Below, in pieces: positions 9,432-19,918 of a stretch of 64,000 bases of DNA. Source of the DNA: Odontesthes bonariensis (Eukaryota > Chordata > Actinopteri > Atheriniformes > Atherinopsidae); contig NC_134516.1 of assembly GCF_027942865.1 (NCBI RefSeq), positions 26,839,038-26,903,037 of the forward strand, given 5' to 3'. The position numbers were made by a program, and so were the translations under genes. Every line of letters starts with the position of its first letter. The first letter of the stretch is position 1. The notes beneath the pieces are model-generated. The model did no database searches, was not told the origin of the DNA, and saw only the letters and a list, made by a program, of their open reading frames with translations.

Positions 9432-12400
9432 GTTAGTTAGTTAGAGCTTTATTTGTCCCCGTGGGGCAATTGTACTTGCATTACACTCGCTGGCACCAGA
9501 CATGAGACACGATCAGGCATATCAAAAAACACACAAACATTGAACATAGAACACAAAACAGCTACTAGTACACACTACATTGGGTGGCTGGATAAACTAC
9601 TGACCTCATTTAGTGCCTTTATCGCTTGGGGAATAAAAGAGAACTTTGACCTGTTTTTGGACAGGAGGGGGAGACAAAAACGACGTCCAGAGGGCAGGAG
9701 TTTAAAAGAGGAGGACAGTGGATGCTTATATTGAGCGATGATGTTGTCAGCCTTTTTAACAAGCCTCTCCCTATAAATACTCTCCATACTTGGCAGAGTG
9801 ACACCAAGTAGTTTGCTAGCCGTAGTGACTGTCCTCCTGACCACCTTTTTTTGTGCCTCAGTGGCATTGCCAAACCAACAAATAATACAAAATGTTAAAA
9901 CACTTTCAATAAAAGCAGAATAAAACATATGAAGCATCCGGTTGTCTACATTAAAAGCAAGCAGTTTCTTTAAAAAATACATTCTCTGCTGTGTCTTGGT
10001 GTGCAGTAGGTCAGTCCATGAGTCCCATTTCAGCTTACTGTCAAGCACAACACCAAGATATTTGTAGGTAGGGACAGCCTGAATGGTCTCTCCCATGACG
10101 ACTGTGGCAGAGGGTGATTGTGACTTTCTAAAATCAATAGACATTACTTTCGTCTTTTTTGTGTTTAAAATCAGATTTGACCTCTTACACCAGTCTAAAA
10201 AGAAATCTAAAATTGGGCCGTGATCACTTTCTCCATCCTCAAGGAGGCTTACTAGAGCTGTATCATCTGCATATTTAATAAAATGCCTATTGGGGAAGGT
10301 GCTAGTGCATGCATTTGTATATAAAATAAATAGCAGGGGAGATAAAACACAACCTTGTGGGGAGCCCATAGATGTGGTAATAGAGTCAGAGAGGAGAGAC
10401 CCAACTCTGACTCGCTGAGCTCTGCCAGTTAGGAAGTCCTTAATCCAGTGAATAAGACCGGTGTTGAGATTAAAATCATTGGCAAGTATGTCTAAAAGAG
10501 TCTTTGGTAGCATGGTATTAAAAGCAGAGGAAAAGTCCACAAATAAAATCTTAGCATGGGCCTTAGGTTTTTCAAGGTGCATGTGCAAAAGGTGCATTAA
10601 TGTTAAAATTGCATCCTCCACCCCCCTGGAGGCTTGATATGCAAATTGCAGAGGATCCATGAGGTTGTGGGTTTTAAAAACAATGTGCTGCTTCACCAGG
10701 CGCTCCAAGCATTTCATGACCAGTGAGGTCAGTGCTATTGGACGGAAATCGTTGGGTTCTGAGGGTCTCTGAGTTTTTGGAACTGGTACAATTGTTGATG
10801 TTTTCCACAGGATAGGGACTTTGCAGAGGTTAAGAGAAGAATTAAAAATGTCAGTAAAAACAGGGGCTAGTTGTTCTGCACAGTGCTTTAGGACACTGCC
10901 ACAGATGTTATCTGGACCAGGACTTTTCCGAGGATTGCTACGCCTAAAAATCTGAAGGACATCAGATTGCCTTATATTCCACTCAGATGCAGAAGGGGGA
11001 GGGGACAGTGATGGGGGGTCGACGGTGTCATTTCTGTCGCTTTCAAAGCGGCAGAAAAAGTTGTTCAGCTGATTGGCACTGTCTATGTCCTCACCTCCAA
11101 GCATGTCCAAGCAGTGTTTCCAGTCCAGGGAGGGTTTCCCCCTGCCCTTGTGTGGTACATCAGTCATTGTCTTAATTCCCTGCCATGCTTCCCGGGAGTT
11201 GCCTGACACCACGGTAGCTTCGATCTTTTTCCTGTAACTGTACTTGTCCAACTGTATTTGTCTTTTAATTTGTCTTTGTATATCCCTCTGGCCTATGTCA
11301 TCGTGAGCCCAGTATGCTTTTTTCTTTTCCATTATAAGGTGCTTTAGTTTGTTGGACACCCACGGTTTGTCATTGGGGAACACTTTTCTGACTTTTGTGG
11401 GTATGATAGAGTCTGTGCAAAAATTGATGTAGTCAGATATGACCTCTACCTGCTCGTTTATATCGTCACAATTAAAAATCTCCCAGTTTGTACACTCAAA
11501 ACACCCTTGCAGGAACATTATGCTGTCATTAACCCATGTCTTCAATATTTTTGTCTGAGGCTTCTCTCTCTCAAATACTCTCTGGTATACAGGGCGTAGG
11601 TAAACCACTTTATGGTCAGATGCCCCTAGTGGCGGGAGCAGGGATGAACGGTAGGCGTTTTTGACAGTTCCATAGCACAAGTCTAGAAATGCGTTTTTTC
11701 TAGAGGGACAGTCCACGTACTGATAGTATGTGCGTAAGCACTTTTTCAGTGGGCAATTATTAAAATCTCCAAGTATAAACTTCGGGGCGTCAGGGGAAAG
11801 TGCATCAAGTTTCTGGGTGAGATTAAAAATGGCATCTAAGGCCCTGTCAGCGTTGGCTTTGGGGTGAATGTATGCAACTGTGTAAAAAATCTGGGGAAAC
11901 TCTCGTGGAAGATATGGAGGTCGCAGAGAGACACAGAGCAGTTCAATGTCGGGAGTGCACAGGCTCTCTCTCACCACCACAGTCTTACACCACTCGTCCC
12001 GAATGAGTAGACAGACACCGCCCCCGCGGATCTTCCCAGTAGTTGAAGGGTCCCGGTCAGTCCGGAGCACGGAAAAACCGCGGGGTCCCACCTCGCTGTC
12101 AGAGACGTTGCTGTCCAGCCACGTCTCTGTGATGGCCAGGATGCAGGCGCTCCGGTACTCGTTCAGGTAGCGGGTATTCGCTGTCAGCTCCTCCGTTTTT
12201 GCTCTCAGGGACTGGGCGTTGATCAGCAGGGTGATAGGAAGAGGGAGTTTGTTTCTCAGTCTTCTGAGTTTCTGCCGAATGCCTCCCTTAGATCCCCGTT
12301 TGTGTCTCGTCCGGATAGTCCATTTCTTTGGATTTCTTCTGAGGTAGTTTGGTAAGGAATCTATAATTAGTTTGTGATCTGAAGACGTATGATTGCGCAG

Positions 12401-12699
12401 AAGGAGAAGGAATTCCCTGCTATATTGTGTTACACCTGCCGCGCCGGTAACATGGCCATGGAAGTGGCCACGGGTGAGGCAAGTGTTTAGAAACACTATT
12501 AGCAGTCCAATCACACACCAATAAGCGAAGTCCATTGTAGCTTTAGTGTGAACAACGTGCAATGTAAAACACATCCATCCAAACAATGACTGACGAGTAA
12601 ATAACTAAACAAACAGAACAAACGGTGCCAGACGCGAGAGATAGCAGGGCAGCCACAGTGCAGCGCCCTCTCCTTTTTACAATGAGATCTTTAAGATAT
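9432..12699 (-). mobile_element. Rex1/Babar-like LINE, apparently full-length
   Basis: Non-LTR retrotransposon on the minus strand. Its 3' end (plus-strand left) is a (gtta)n tail next to gagctttatttgtccccgtg, as in CR1-group LINEs that end in short tandem repeats rather than poly(A). Flanking target duplication CAGTCAGTTA lies at 9422-9431 and 12700-12709, and the unoccupied paralogous site is at 61807-61816. It carries one long open ORF and about 110 bp of 5' leader. The open frame and clean empty site suggest a young insertion. The family is my reading of the RT sequence; another CR1-group lineage is possible. Confidence 0.85.
9575..12586 (-). CDS. LINE polyprotein: endonuclease + reverse transcriptase
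   Basis: 1003-codon uninterrupted ORF. A hydrophobic N-terminal stretch follows Met18 (YWCVIGLLIVFLNTCL), then a basic linker. The AP-like endonuclease spans about 118-330, with INAQS, ITETWL (Glu154), ILGDFN (273-276) and GASDHKVVY (SDH 323-325). The reverse transcriptase spans about 545-870, with RKSPGPDNI, FRPIALTS, LFVDFSSAFN, GSPQGCVLSPLLF and the catalytic KYADDTALV (YADD about 772-775), then a thumb region with YKYLGVVLD. The protein nicks target DNA and reverse-transcribes its own RNA there. All catalytic motifs I can see are intact. Translation could start at codon 1 or at Met18; the second puts the hydrophobic segment at the very N-terminus. Confidence 0.92.
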   Translation of the reverse strand: MFGWMCFTLHVVHTKATMDFAYWCVIGLLIVFLNTCLTRGHFHGHVTGAAGVTQYSREFLLLLRNHTSSDHKLIIDSLPNYLRRNPKKWTIRTRHKRGSKGGIRQKLRRLRNKLPLPITLLINAQSLRAKTEELTANTRYLNEYRSACILAITETWLDSNVSDSEVGPRGFSVLRTDRDPSTTGKIRGGGVCLLIRDEWCKTVVVRESLCTPDIELLCVSLRPPYLPREFPQIFYTVAYIHPKANADRALDAIFNLTQKLDALSPDAPKFILGDFNNCPLKKCLRTYYQYVDCPSRKNAFLDLCYGTVKNAYRSSLLPPLGASDHKVVYLRPVYQRVFEREKPQTKILKTWVNDSIMFLQGCFECTNWEIFNCDDINEQVEVISDYINFCTDSIIPTKVRKVFPNDKPWVSNKLKHLIMEKKKAYWAHDDIGQRDIQRQIKRQIQLDKYSYRKKIEATVVSGNSREAWQGIKTMTDVPHKGRGKPSLDWKHCLDMLGGEDIDSANQLNNFFCRFESDRNDTVDPPSLSPPPSASEWNIRQSDVLQIFRRSNPRKSPGPDNICGSVLKHCAEQLAPVFTDIFNSSLNLCKVPILWKTSTIVPVPKTQRPSEPNDFRPIALTSLVMKCLERLVKQHIVFKTHNLMDPLQFAYQASRGVEDAILTLMHLLHMHLEKPKAHAKILFVDFSSAFNTMLPKTLLDILANDFNLNTGLIHWIKDFLTGRAQRVRVGSLLSDSITTSMGSPQGCVLSPLLFILYTNACTSTFPNRHFIKYADDTALVSLLEDGESDHGPILDFFLDWCKRSNLILNTKKTKVMSIDFRKSQSPSATVVMGETIQAVPTYKYLGVVLDSKLKWDSWTDLLHTKTQQRMYFLKKLLAFNVDNRMLHMFYSAFIESVLTFCIICWFGNATEAQKKVVRRTVTTASKLLGVTLPSMESIYRERLVKKADNIIAQYKHPLSSSFKLLPSGRRFCLPLLSKNRSKFSFIPQAIKALNEVSSLSSHPM

Positions 12700-13360
12700 C
12701 AGTCAGTTAAGAATCACACCCCAACTTCAAAGCACTTTCCACCATTTTCGCCAAAGAATGTGCATAAAGTTGAAGTGCATGTCCTACTGAAGAATCCACA
12801 TGACTATTTGAGATCATTTCTTATTCTTTGGAAGACAGTCCAGGAAATGTCTTCAATCGCTGAAGGAGTCTGTTCAGAATCTCACCCAAACTTAACACGA
12901 CTTTCCACCATGTTCTAAAAAAAAAGTGGATAAACTACCCCAACAAGAAGCACTTACTATAATGAGGAACAGCTCAGTTTTTCTATCAGGGCACTTATCA
13001 TGACAAAGTCTCGCTTCTGATAGAAAATAAGTGTCATTCTAATCGTGGTCACAATATTGATCTTCTATTTGACTTGGAAAATCACATGTCATCCCTAGAA
13101 GTAATCCTGTTTGTCTCAAAGGTTCAGATCTTGTACATTTTCACTACCAAGACAACCCCAAAAAGAAGCACTTTTGAGCACAAGAATCAGGAGTGACTCC
13201 TTTGAGGTGATCTGAGAGTGATTTGCCCACAAAAATGAGGCTTCACATTTACGTAGTGGATGTGGTCTGTCCCAGAGTGTTGCACTCTTTCACTCCAAAG
13301 CCATGTAAATGCTCAAATTAGGTGGAAATTAAATAGAAATTCCTTGCAAATACATTTTTT
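12700..13360. repeat. Satellite-like repeats, continuation
   Basis: Continues the repeat interrupted by the LINE: the same caaagaatgtgcataaagtt unit, then the accccaacaagaagcactta phrase at about 12935 and 13152. Similar to 7750-8420 and to 61813-62930. Homology to the other copies ends near 13360. No gene. Confidence 0.75.
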
Positions 13361-13556
13361 ATCTATTGTTAGATTCGGTTCTTTAATTGGAAGCTCAAGA
13401 ATGGACCGGAGTAATTCAAGTGAAAATGAAGTGTTCATAGGAGGGTTTCACTTGACTTCACTTCTGTATTTTCTAAGCGCGCGAACCTAAGTGGTGGGCA
13501 ACTGAAGCTGGATCCCATTGAAAACACTGTGTTTTGTCTGCCACTTTTTGCCCAAA

Positions 13557-15103
13557 ATGCCTCAGTTTTGTGCCGTTTTTGGATGTAGCAATCGGTCTAA
13601 CCGAGAGAAGGGAAAGGGTTACTATTGACAGGGTTGGGGAGTAACGGATTACATGTAACGGCGTTACGGTAAAAGGATACAAAATAAAAGTAACTGTAAT
13701 CCGTTACAGTACAAGCAAAAACGATGTACTCAGATTACAGTTACATTCAGTGAGAATGGGGGTTACTTAACAGGATTACAATTTGTGCGAGGTTGCAGTG
13801 ACAGAAGTACAGAGCGGCAGGGTCGGACTGGGGAAAAAAATCGGCCCTGGCAATTTTCCCCGGGACCAGCCCAGCCTCAGTATTAATTAGTATCTCCAAT
13901 CTAATTAAATAAAAATAAAAAAACGAGCACAGACCGCTCATACAGTCAATGGCATGTACCCATAGAAAAAATACACACTCACACACACATCACACAACCT
14001 GACTATCGACTGCTAACAACCATGATCAGTAACCTACACAAACCCAGACACATAATGGCTCGGCGGCCAGCAATCGGATAAACCAATGAAGTGAATCAAT
14101 CCTGTGAAAGAATGAAAACAAGTGAATGAAACCTGCACTCACCCATTATGAAGTTAACTCTGCCAGCCCCATAATCTTGCCCCTGCTCAACCAACTCCTT
14201 GACGTCGGGTATGGTTGGTAACGTTACGGCGGCTAGCATTAGCAACGAGGCTGCTAGGCTTGCTAAATCGGTAAGCATTAAGCATCAAGGCTACTGAAGA
14301 AAGCTAGTCTTTTTAGCTACGTTATATTATTATCTTTCTTCTCGGCTATAAGTTAACCTTTGTTTACGGCCACTGGCCCTAACCTGACGCGCTAGCTGTC
14401 AAATCACCTTGAAGTTTTCACCGGAAGTACTGGCGCGCACACACACAAGCAAGGGTGTGCAAAGAAAAATAAAATGTGATGTAAAAGTCTTACTTTGCTT
14501 ATTTATTACTAAAGTAGAGCACTTCATTGTCATTGCACATGTATTAATGAAATGCAGTTTGGCATCTTATCAAGTGTAACGCGTGCATATTGTATAGCAT
14601 GCAGTATTTAGAGATAAAATGCAGTTATTTACAGCTAGTGTAAGGAAAGATGGTTAATAGATATGTGCAGAATAGATCAATTACCTAGGGAAATGCATGT
14701 ATGTGCAGAGAATGTATAATGTAGTTATGGCAGTACAATGAAAAGAAAAATAGCATGGTATAAATAAATGTGATAAATACAGATGGAATCATACAGATAA
14801 TAGGCTACCATAAATAGGTAAAAGTAATCCAAAAGTAATCCAAAAGTAATTAGTTACATTACTTTTTTTAAGTAATCCAAAAAGTTACATTACAATTACA
14901 TTTTAAACAAGGTAACTTGTAACTGTAACGGATTACATTTTTAAAGTAACTTACCCAACACTGACTATTGAGTACCTAAGGTTATCGCCCATAGAGGTGA
15001 GAAATTGAAAAAAAAAATAATAAAACAACGCCGCAAAAAGTGGATAGCTAACCTACGTTTACAGACTGGAGGTGCTGAATCTGCAAATGCTCGTGTCTGC
15101 TAA
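13557..15103 (+). pseudogene. THAP zinc-finger exon split by a hAT insertion
   Basis: The first half (13557-13628) starts [19 protein letters not shown], with the paired cysteines that open a THAP domain. The second half (14972-15103) continues VPKVIAHRGEKL, then RRKKWIANLRL and ESANARVC, the usual approach to the SDHF block, and then stops. THAP is a C2CH DNA-binding module found in host genes and in P-, Kolobok- and ISL2EU-type transposases. An in-frame TGA sits in the target duplication at both junctions, so the frame was already dead, or CpG-decayed, around the insertion time. With the SWIM/YqaJ-type exon at 16753-17064 this is more likely transposon than host coding sequence. Confidence 0.75.
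13629..14963. mobile_element. Non-autonomous hAT element
   Basis: Termini CAGGGTTGGG and, inverted, CAGTGTTGGG. An 8-bp target duplication ACTATTGA lies at 13621-13628 and 14964-14971, the hAT hallmark. Both ends are rich in the gtaacggattac phrase. I see no transposase coding sequence; the minus-strand ORFs are short and featureless. It is inserted inside the THAP exon. Confidence 0.92.
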
Positions 15104-15167
15104 GAAATTCTGCTTAAGTGCTAACAGGGCACATTAGCTCCCAAGTTCTTTACAACAGAATCACTCT

Positions 15168-15182
15168 CTCTCTCTCTCTCTG
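15168..15182. repeat. (CT)n microsatellite
   Basis: Short uninterrupted ct repeat between the THAP fragment and the Harbinger relic. Confidence 0.8.
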
Positions 15183-15211
15183 CCTTGTGCATTAGGCTAA
15201 CAAAGACACAT

Positions 15212-16562
15212 TGGCCCTCATTTATCAAGCCGTCGTAGAAAGCATCGTTGATATGAGCGGAGAACTCGTCGTACGCAGAGGCTCAAGTGAGATTTACAGA
15301 ACATGCGTACCACACCAATCCCATCGTAAGACCGAGCGGCTGTTGATAAATCCGGTGGCTGAAATCCATCGTAATGATCCTAACCACGCCTTCTACAATA
15401 GGCCGTACCTCTAGAATTTGCGACATGGATAGACGAAAGGCGGCAAAGAAACGCTGCCAACGCTGTTGACAGCTGGGACGGCTGTCAACAGCGTTGGCGA
15501 TGTAAATCGCAGACCGGACGAGTTATGTATTTTCCCCTACTGTGATGGTCAATAAAATGTGATAAGCTCCAGATTAAATGAAATCTAGAATTGAACAATG
15601 TTTTACTTTTTCTCCAATAAGATCAGGAAGAAGTGGTCCGATACGAAATTTGCCACCAAAGAAGGTCGCAGCTCTCCAGTGCCTTGGAGGAGAGGGTGGC
15701 TGGCCTGATCGGAGCTACGTCTTTTTTCCTTGAATAACAGAATGCTTACCAAAAGTCAGAATCGCTGAATAAGTTCCTCTCTCCTCCTGAGCGCTCTTGG
15801 CTGTGCAGGCTGGTGGGATCTCTGGGTATGGGGTCCTCTGGATGTACATCTGGAAATGGCACTCCGCATGCAATAATAATATTGCATACCTTTTCGGGCG
15901 TATATAGAAGGGTTCCCCCCACAGCCGAGAGACAGATCCACCTGCCCTTTAGGAGCCCTGTACACCTCTCCACAGTGTCAAGCGTACTATGCGCAGTGTT
16001 AAAGCGCCTCTCCTGTACGGCTCATAAGCCACTCATCATTTTCCCGAAAGAAATCCTGCCGGTCCCGGAACACTCTCTCGCGCCTGATGCGTACGTTCAG
16101 GTCCTCTAACAAAGTCAGATCTGCCATCGTTTCGCCATTACCGCGCCGCTAGAATCACCTCTTAAATAGGCGGTTGAATAATGAGCCATCACTCTTACAA
16201 TTACGGAGTTGTACTTGTTTAATTTTTTTATTTATTTAATTTGCGTTTATGTTTATATTAATGTTGAAGTAATAAAGAAATAAAACATGGGCCTTCTTTG
16301 AAGTGATAAGTCTGTAATTTTAACCTAGGGATTTGTTGTGACTCATGAGGCACGCACCAGTGACGCTGCTGTTTATGTATGCTATTGCAGTCACCGCAAG
16401 TCAAAATGGAAAAGTGCGTACACGGCCTCAGACCTGTCGTGGCGATTTCATCTTTCCCGCGTTCACGATGTATTTGATAAATGCCAACCTTTCCGCAGAA
16501 AAGAACGTACACACGACCTACGCACGTTTTTCGTCTTACGCAAGTTTGATAAATGAGGGCCA
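15212..16562 (-). mobile_element. PIF/Harbinger-type element, internally deleted
   Basis: Terminal inverted repeats TGGCCCTCATTTATCAA (left) and its complement (right, ending 16562), each followed outward by AT, which may be a 2-bp target duplication. Contains a relic transposase on the minus strand. A right-hand portion with the same right terminus is duplicated at 62936-63616. Confidence 0.85.
15746..16127 (-). pseudogene. Harbinger transposase relic, N- and C-terminal pieces
   Basis: From ATG at 16127 the frame reads MADLTLLEDLNVRIRRERVF, then RDRQDFFRENDEWLISR, like the N-terminus of HARBI-type transposases, then closes. Just downstream another frame gives MERCTGLLKGRWICLS and GGTLLYTPEKVCNIIIACG, the characteristic C-terminal end of the DDE transposase. 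The catalytic core between them is missing. The element is therefore an internal-deletion derivative that could only move using an intact relative's enzyme. Confidence 0.8.
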
Positions 16563-16752
16563 ATGTCAGCATTTGGATATTTGGATCTCGGCATTGTATC
16601 AAAACATAAACATTTTTGATTGTTATTTGAGTACCAACATTCACAGCTCGGCATTCAACATGTTAAGTTCTGCTTTACTGCCCAGCCCTGCACTACACAC
16701 TGCATTTTCCATTGGGATAATGCACCATAAACAACACAGAAAACAAGCTTAC

Positions 16753-17064
16753 CCTGGCCAACACCAAAACACAATCATTCTGTAGACGTTTTACTCCGAG
16801 TTTGCTGATCCATCCGCTGTGGTAATAGTTGTTTGCCTCCAAACTTTTGTGGGCCTTCATCTGTTGCCTGGTGTAGTAAGAAGTCTGGAGAACCAGGTAG
16901 CTCGTTCTGTCCACAGCCTGTATATTCGGCAAATCGTTCCGGTCTTGCGAAAATTCGGACATTTTCATTAAGTATGGGTCACGCCCAATGTATTTCTCAA
17001 CTAACGCCAAATACCTTTCCCAATATGCCGGCTCCAAACCACTACAATATTCATTCATCTCCAT
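16753..17064 (-). pseudogene. First exon of a SWIM/YqaJ-type transposon protein
   Basis: 104 codons from ATG at 17064, reading MNEYCSGLEP, then YLMKMSEFSQDRNDLPNIQA, YYTRQQMKAHKSLEA, YYHSGWISKLGVKRL and CVLVLAR, followed exactly by a GTAAGC donor. Fish genomes carry many proteins of this pattern in which the next exon starts a SWIM-type zinc-binding region and a YqaJ nuclease-like domain. As I recall, these belong to ISL2EU/IS4EU-type transposons. Only this exon is visible; no continuation lies downstream on the minus strand, so I call it a relic. Duplicate at 63807-64000. Confidence 0.6.
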
Positions 17065-17104
17065 GTTGGTGCTGCTGTAGCAATTACAGCAGCAAGCAAG
17101 TCTT

Positions 17105-18143
17105 CATTGCACAGGCATGTGGAAATAATAGAAAACAATTCTAATACGTTAGCAAAAAACCTTCTATATCAGGAGTATTGATCAAGATTCTAGAAATAGA
17201 GACTCTTTTACCTTCCTCACTCAACTGATAATAACTCCTAATATGTAGAAAATAATATTTTGCTATATGTATTGTGTGTATGTGGCCCCGAACCCATCCT
17301 CTGTGTGGACTCTTTGTTCATAATGGCCTAAAACTCTATGTGGTTCACAAGGCCTTGCTCCCCCATAAGTACCATCACAACACACAACACTGATTTATCA
17401 AAAATTATCACATAATTTCAAACCTAATGACACTCAAACATTGCATAAGGCAATTACATTACCAGCAGGCTCGTCCACCGTTTGCAGCGAATAGGAGCGA
17501 GAACCCGATGGCTGAACCGGGAAAAATTCTCCTATGGCCCCAGTTCCACTTGGCGACCGACCAACTCATTACCTTTCAAAGTCTAAGGTCCCGCTCCAAA
17601 CAGCCGAGTCACCCCGCTGGCAATGGTCATACTAATGATTGGTTGATTTATACCCACAAAATGATTAATCAGCTTAATGATTACATGAAATACAACAGAT
17701 GAACAAATACAATTTTTTATGATGTCGTGTAGTCTCTTCTGGTCCAATCCTGTCACTGCTTGGTGCTCGGTTCTCCTCTTGGCTGAACGTCTGTTCAGCA
17801 TTCTGATCCGGAACTAATCTTGGAAGGAGAGGTCACCAGTACGTCAAAGCATATCATATCCCGCAGGAAGTCCGTCAGACTGCACCTCGACCTCCTGTTA
17901 TCATTTGTATTTATAGCCTCATAGGTTGGACTCACACTCGACCGAGTATGATTGGACATGAGTAGGTCCAACATGCTTCGTCATATTCTCTGGATCAGCC
18001 CAAAACAATGTGTACGTGTGAATCTGCCCTTGCTTTCCCAATTGTTTTGTCTCCCTACTCCTGGATCACTTTAGGTCATCATGGAAAAGTACTGAGACTA
18101 TTTTACTCATAATGTCTAAGAACAAAGCCAATTTTTACACTGG
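17105..18143. other. No gene recognised
   Basis: I looked for exons, tRNA arms, inverted-repeat ends and LINE motifs and found nothing convincing. The ORFs at 17427-17702 and 17583-17801 have no recognisable features. Confidence 0.5.
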
Positions 18144-18175
18144 ACAGGCACTTTGACCAACTAAGCCACAGCGCC
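18144..18175 (-). pseudogene. tRNA-Thr fragment (5' half)
   Basis: Matches the acceptor, D-arm and start of the anticodon arm of the tRNA-Thr genes at 18437 and 21622 and has the same flank (acatggttcataaaactgat). The anticodon loop and T arm are missing. Confidence 0.85.
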
Positions 18176-18436
18176 ACATGGTTCATAAAACTGATGAAAG
18201 AATAAAGAGCAGGAACTGGATCCATTTCAGGAAACAAGGTCCTGAGACTCTCCCAAAACTAACTGTGACTTCAAAATAATTGTTTTATCAAGTCTGACCA
18301 AAGAACAGACTCAAAATAACCATGATGCTCAATTAAAGGTCCATCATTTGATCAAGACCAACAATGCAAAGCATTCAGTAGAACCCTGATAACATCCAGT
18401 TCTCATGCTAAGTCATAGCTAGCTCTGATGGACAAC

Positions 18437-18510
18437 AGGCACTGCTGGGATTTGAACCCAGGATCTCCTGTTTACTAGACAGGCACTTTGACCAACTAAG
18501 CCACAGCGCC
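18437..18510 (-). tRNA. tRNA-Thr (AGT)
   Basis: 74 nt on the minus strand. Acceptor GGCGCTG pairs with CAGTGCC (one G-T). The D arm contains an A box TGGCTTAGTTGG, the anticodon stem CCTGT/ACAGG encloses CTAGTAA (anticodon AGT), and the T arm is CTGGG-TTCAAAT-CCCAG with B box GGTTCAAATCC. All stems close. There is no obvious T-run immediately downstream. It belongs to a tandem array with a repeated flank. Confidence 0.93.
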
Positions 18511-18926
18511 ACATGGTTCATAAAACTGATGAAAGAATAAACAGCAGGAACTGGAGCCACCTCAGGAAGTGGTTTTTGTGATTCTGTACCTCAAGAATAG
18601 TTAAAGCCATGAGTAGAAGTGCCTCCAATTGGTTAAAAACTTCATCATATTTTGCAGATATTGTTGGGTTTTCAACTCAGACCCTGGTGTTCATGAGGAA
18701 GTCACTTTCACCAGTTACAGCCAGATCTCATGAAGCGGTGTACTTATTACACGCCAAGTCATTTACTGTGTTTTTACAAGGCTTTTTTATGCTTTTGCGT
18801 ATTGTTTTTCGCTACATATTTCAAGGAAATGACGTCCTGCCCTCAGGAAAATTACACTCTGAAAGTATAAAATAGGCATAAATGAGACTTTAAAAGCTGT
18901 GTGCTAATTATACGCACTTTCATTAA

Positions 18927-19914
18927 AGCTGCAGTCGGCAGGTTTTCAAAATTCCAAGTCTAAAGTCGGAAAATTCGAACTGATACAACTTTCAGGTCCC
19001 TCCCCCAACCTCTAACAAGCTCCGAATCGCCCCCCAAACCCCTCCCCCTCTGTGGACAAGGTTGTGCACGTGAGTTCACACCAGTGTGCGCGCACACAAG
19101 CTGGGGGTAGACTCATGCTCAGCATGGAAGACGTGGTTGGTGACTGTTCTGCTCACATAATAGATAAATAATAAACCTAACGTTGGTTAAAAACAGCCGG
19201 GAGCACTCAATTTTTGCAAGCATGATTAAAGCTGCAGTCTGCGAGATTTGTTGTTGTCATACGTAAAGTCCTACTTTTTGGCATTTTAAGAGTTTACATG
19301 ATCTATCAGAACGCTTGAAGTTGAAAACGGTGACCTCCGTAGTAGCAAAATGCAAGAAATGCTTATTTTTTAACCGAAAAATAAAAAGTTATTCAACTTC
19401 CTGTCCCGCCCCTTCAAAACACATGAGAACTCGTGTACGTAGACGTGCACGCCAGATGCGCCTACACGACTCCTCATTCATCAACTCACCTGTCATTTGC
19501 GATCATGGAAGACACAGTAAGTAGACTAGCCCGTAATGAAGTTCAATAGTCTAGATAAATAAGCGTGGGGACGAGCCTACCTTGTATCGCGCGTGCATAA
19601 TCGGTGATTGACAGGCAGCAGAGCCCAGCTCGTAAACCTGATTGGTTACCTTTTACCGGTCTGGTCTGCAATTTTGTAAACAAACCTGCTGGCTTTGGAG
19701 GGACCTAGCGGGACATATAGGGGACCTAGAGAACTCATTTTTTTTGTATTGGGGTATTTAATGTACTACTTTCAGAATCCCCGGACAGTTCCAGGCATTA
19801 TGCTTGAAAAAGAGTTGCAGACTGCAGCTTTAAAGGCTTCAGTAGGAACTACAGAATTCGGGATTTTTCCTAAACAGCCTATTTAATATTCTAAAAAAGT
19901 TGCCGACGACAGCT
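18927..19914 (+). mobile_element. TTAA element A of the head-to-head pair
   Basis: Begins AGCTGCAGTCGGCAGG and ends with inverted AGCTGTCGTCGGCAAC. No real ORF. Interrupted at 19230-19829 by a related TTAA element. Confidence 0.85.
19230..19829. mobile_element. Nested TTAA element
   Basis: Termini AGCTGCAGTCTGCGAG and, inverted, AGCTGCAGTCTGCAACTC. TTAA lies at 19226-19229 and 19830-19833. The ends resemble those of its host element, so it may be a subfamily that landed in its own relative. No coding capacity. Confidence 0.88.
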
Positions 19915-19918
19915 TTAA

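Noticed and set aside
17105-18143. Possible LTR-type element
   Set aside because: No paired direct repeats, primer site or coding motif found.
18437-18510. tRNA-derived SINE head
   Set aside because: All four arms close, no SINE body or tail follows, and the flank is a tandem spacer shared with other copies.
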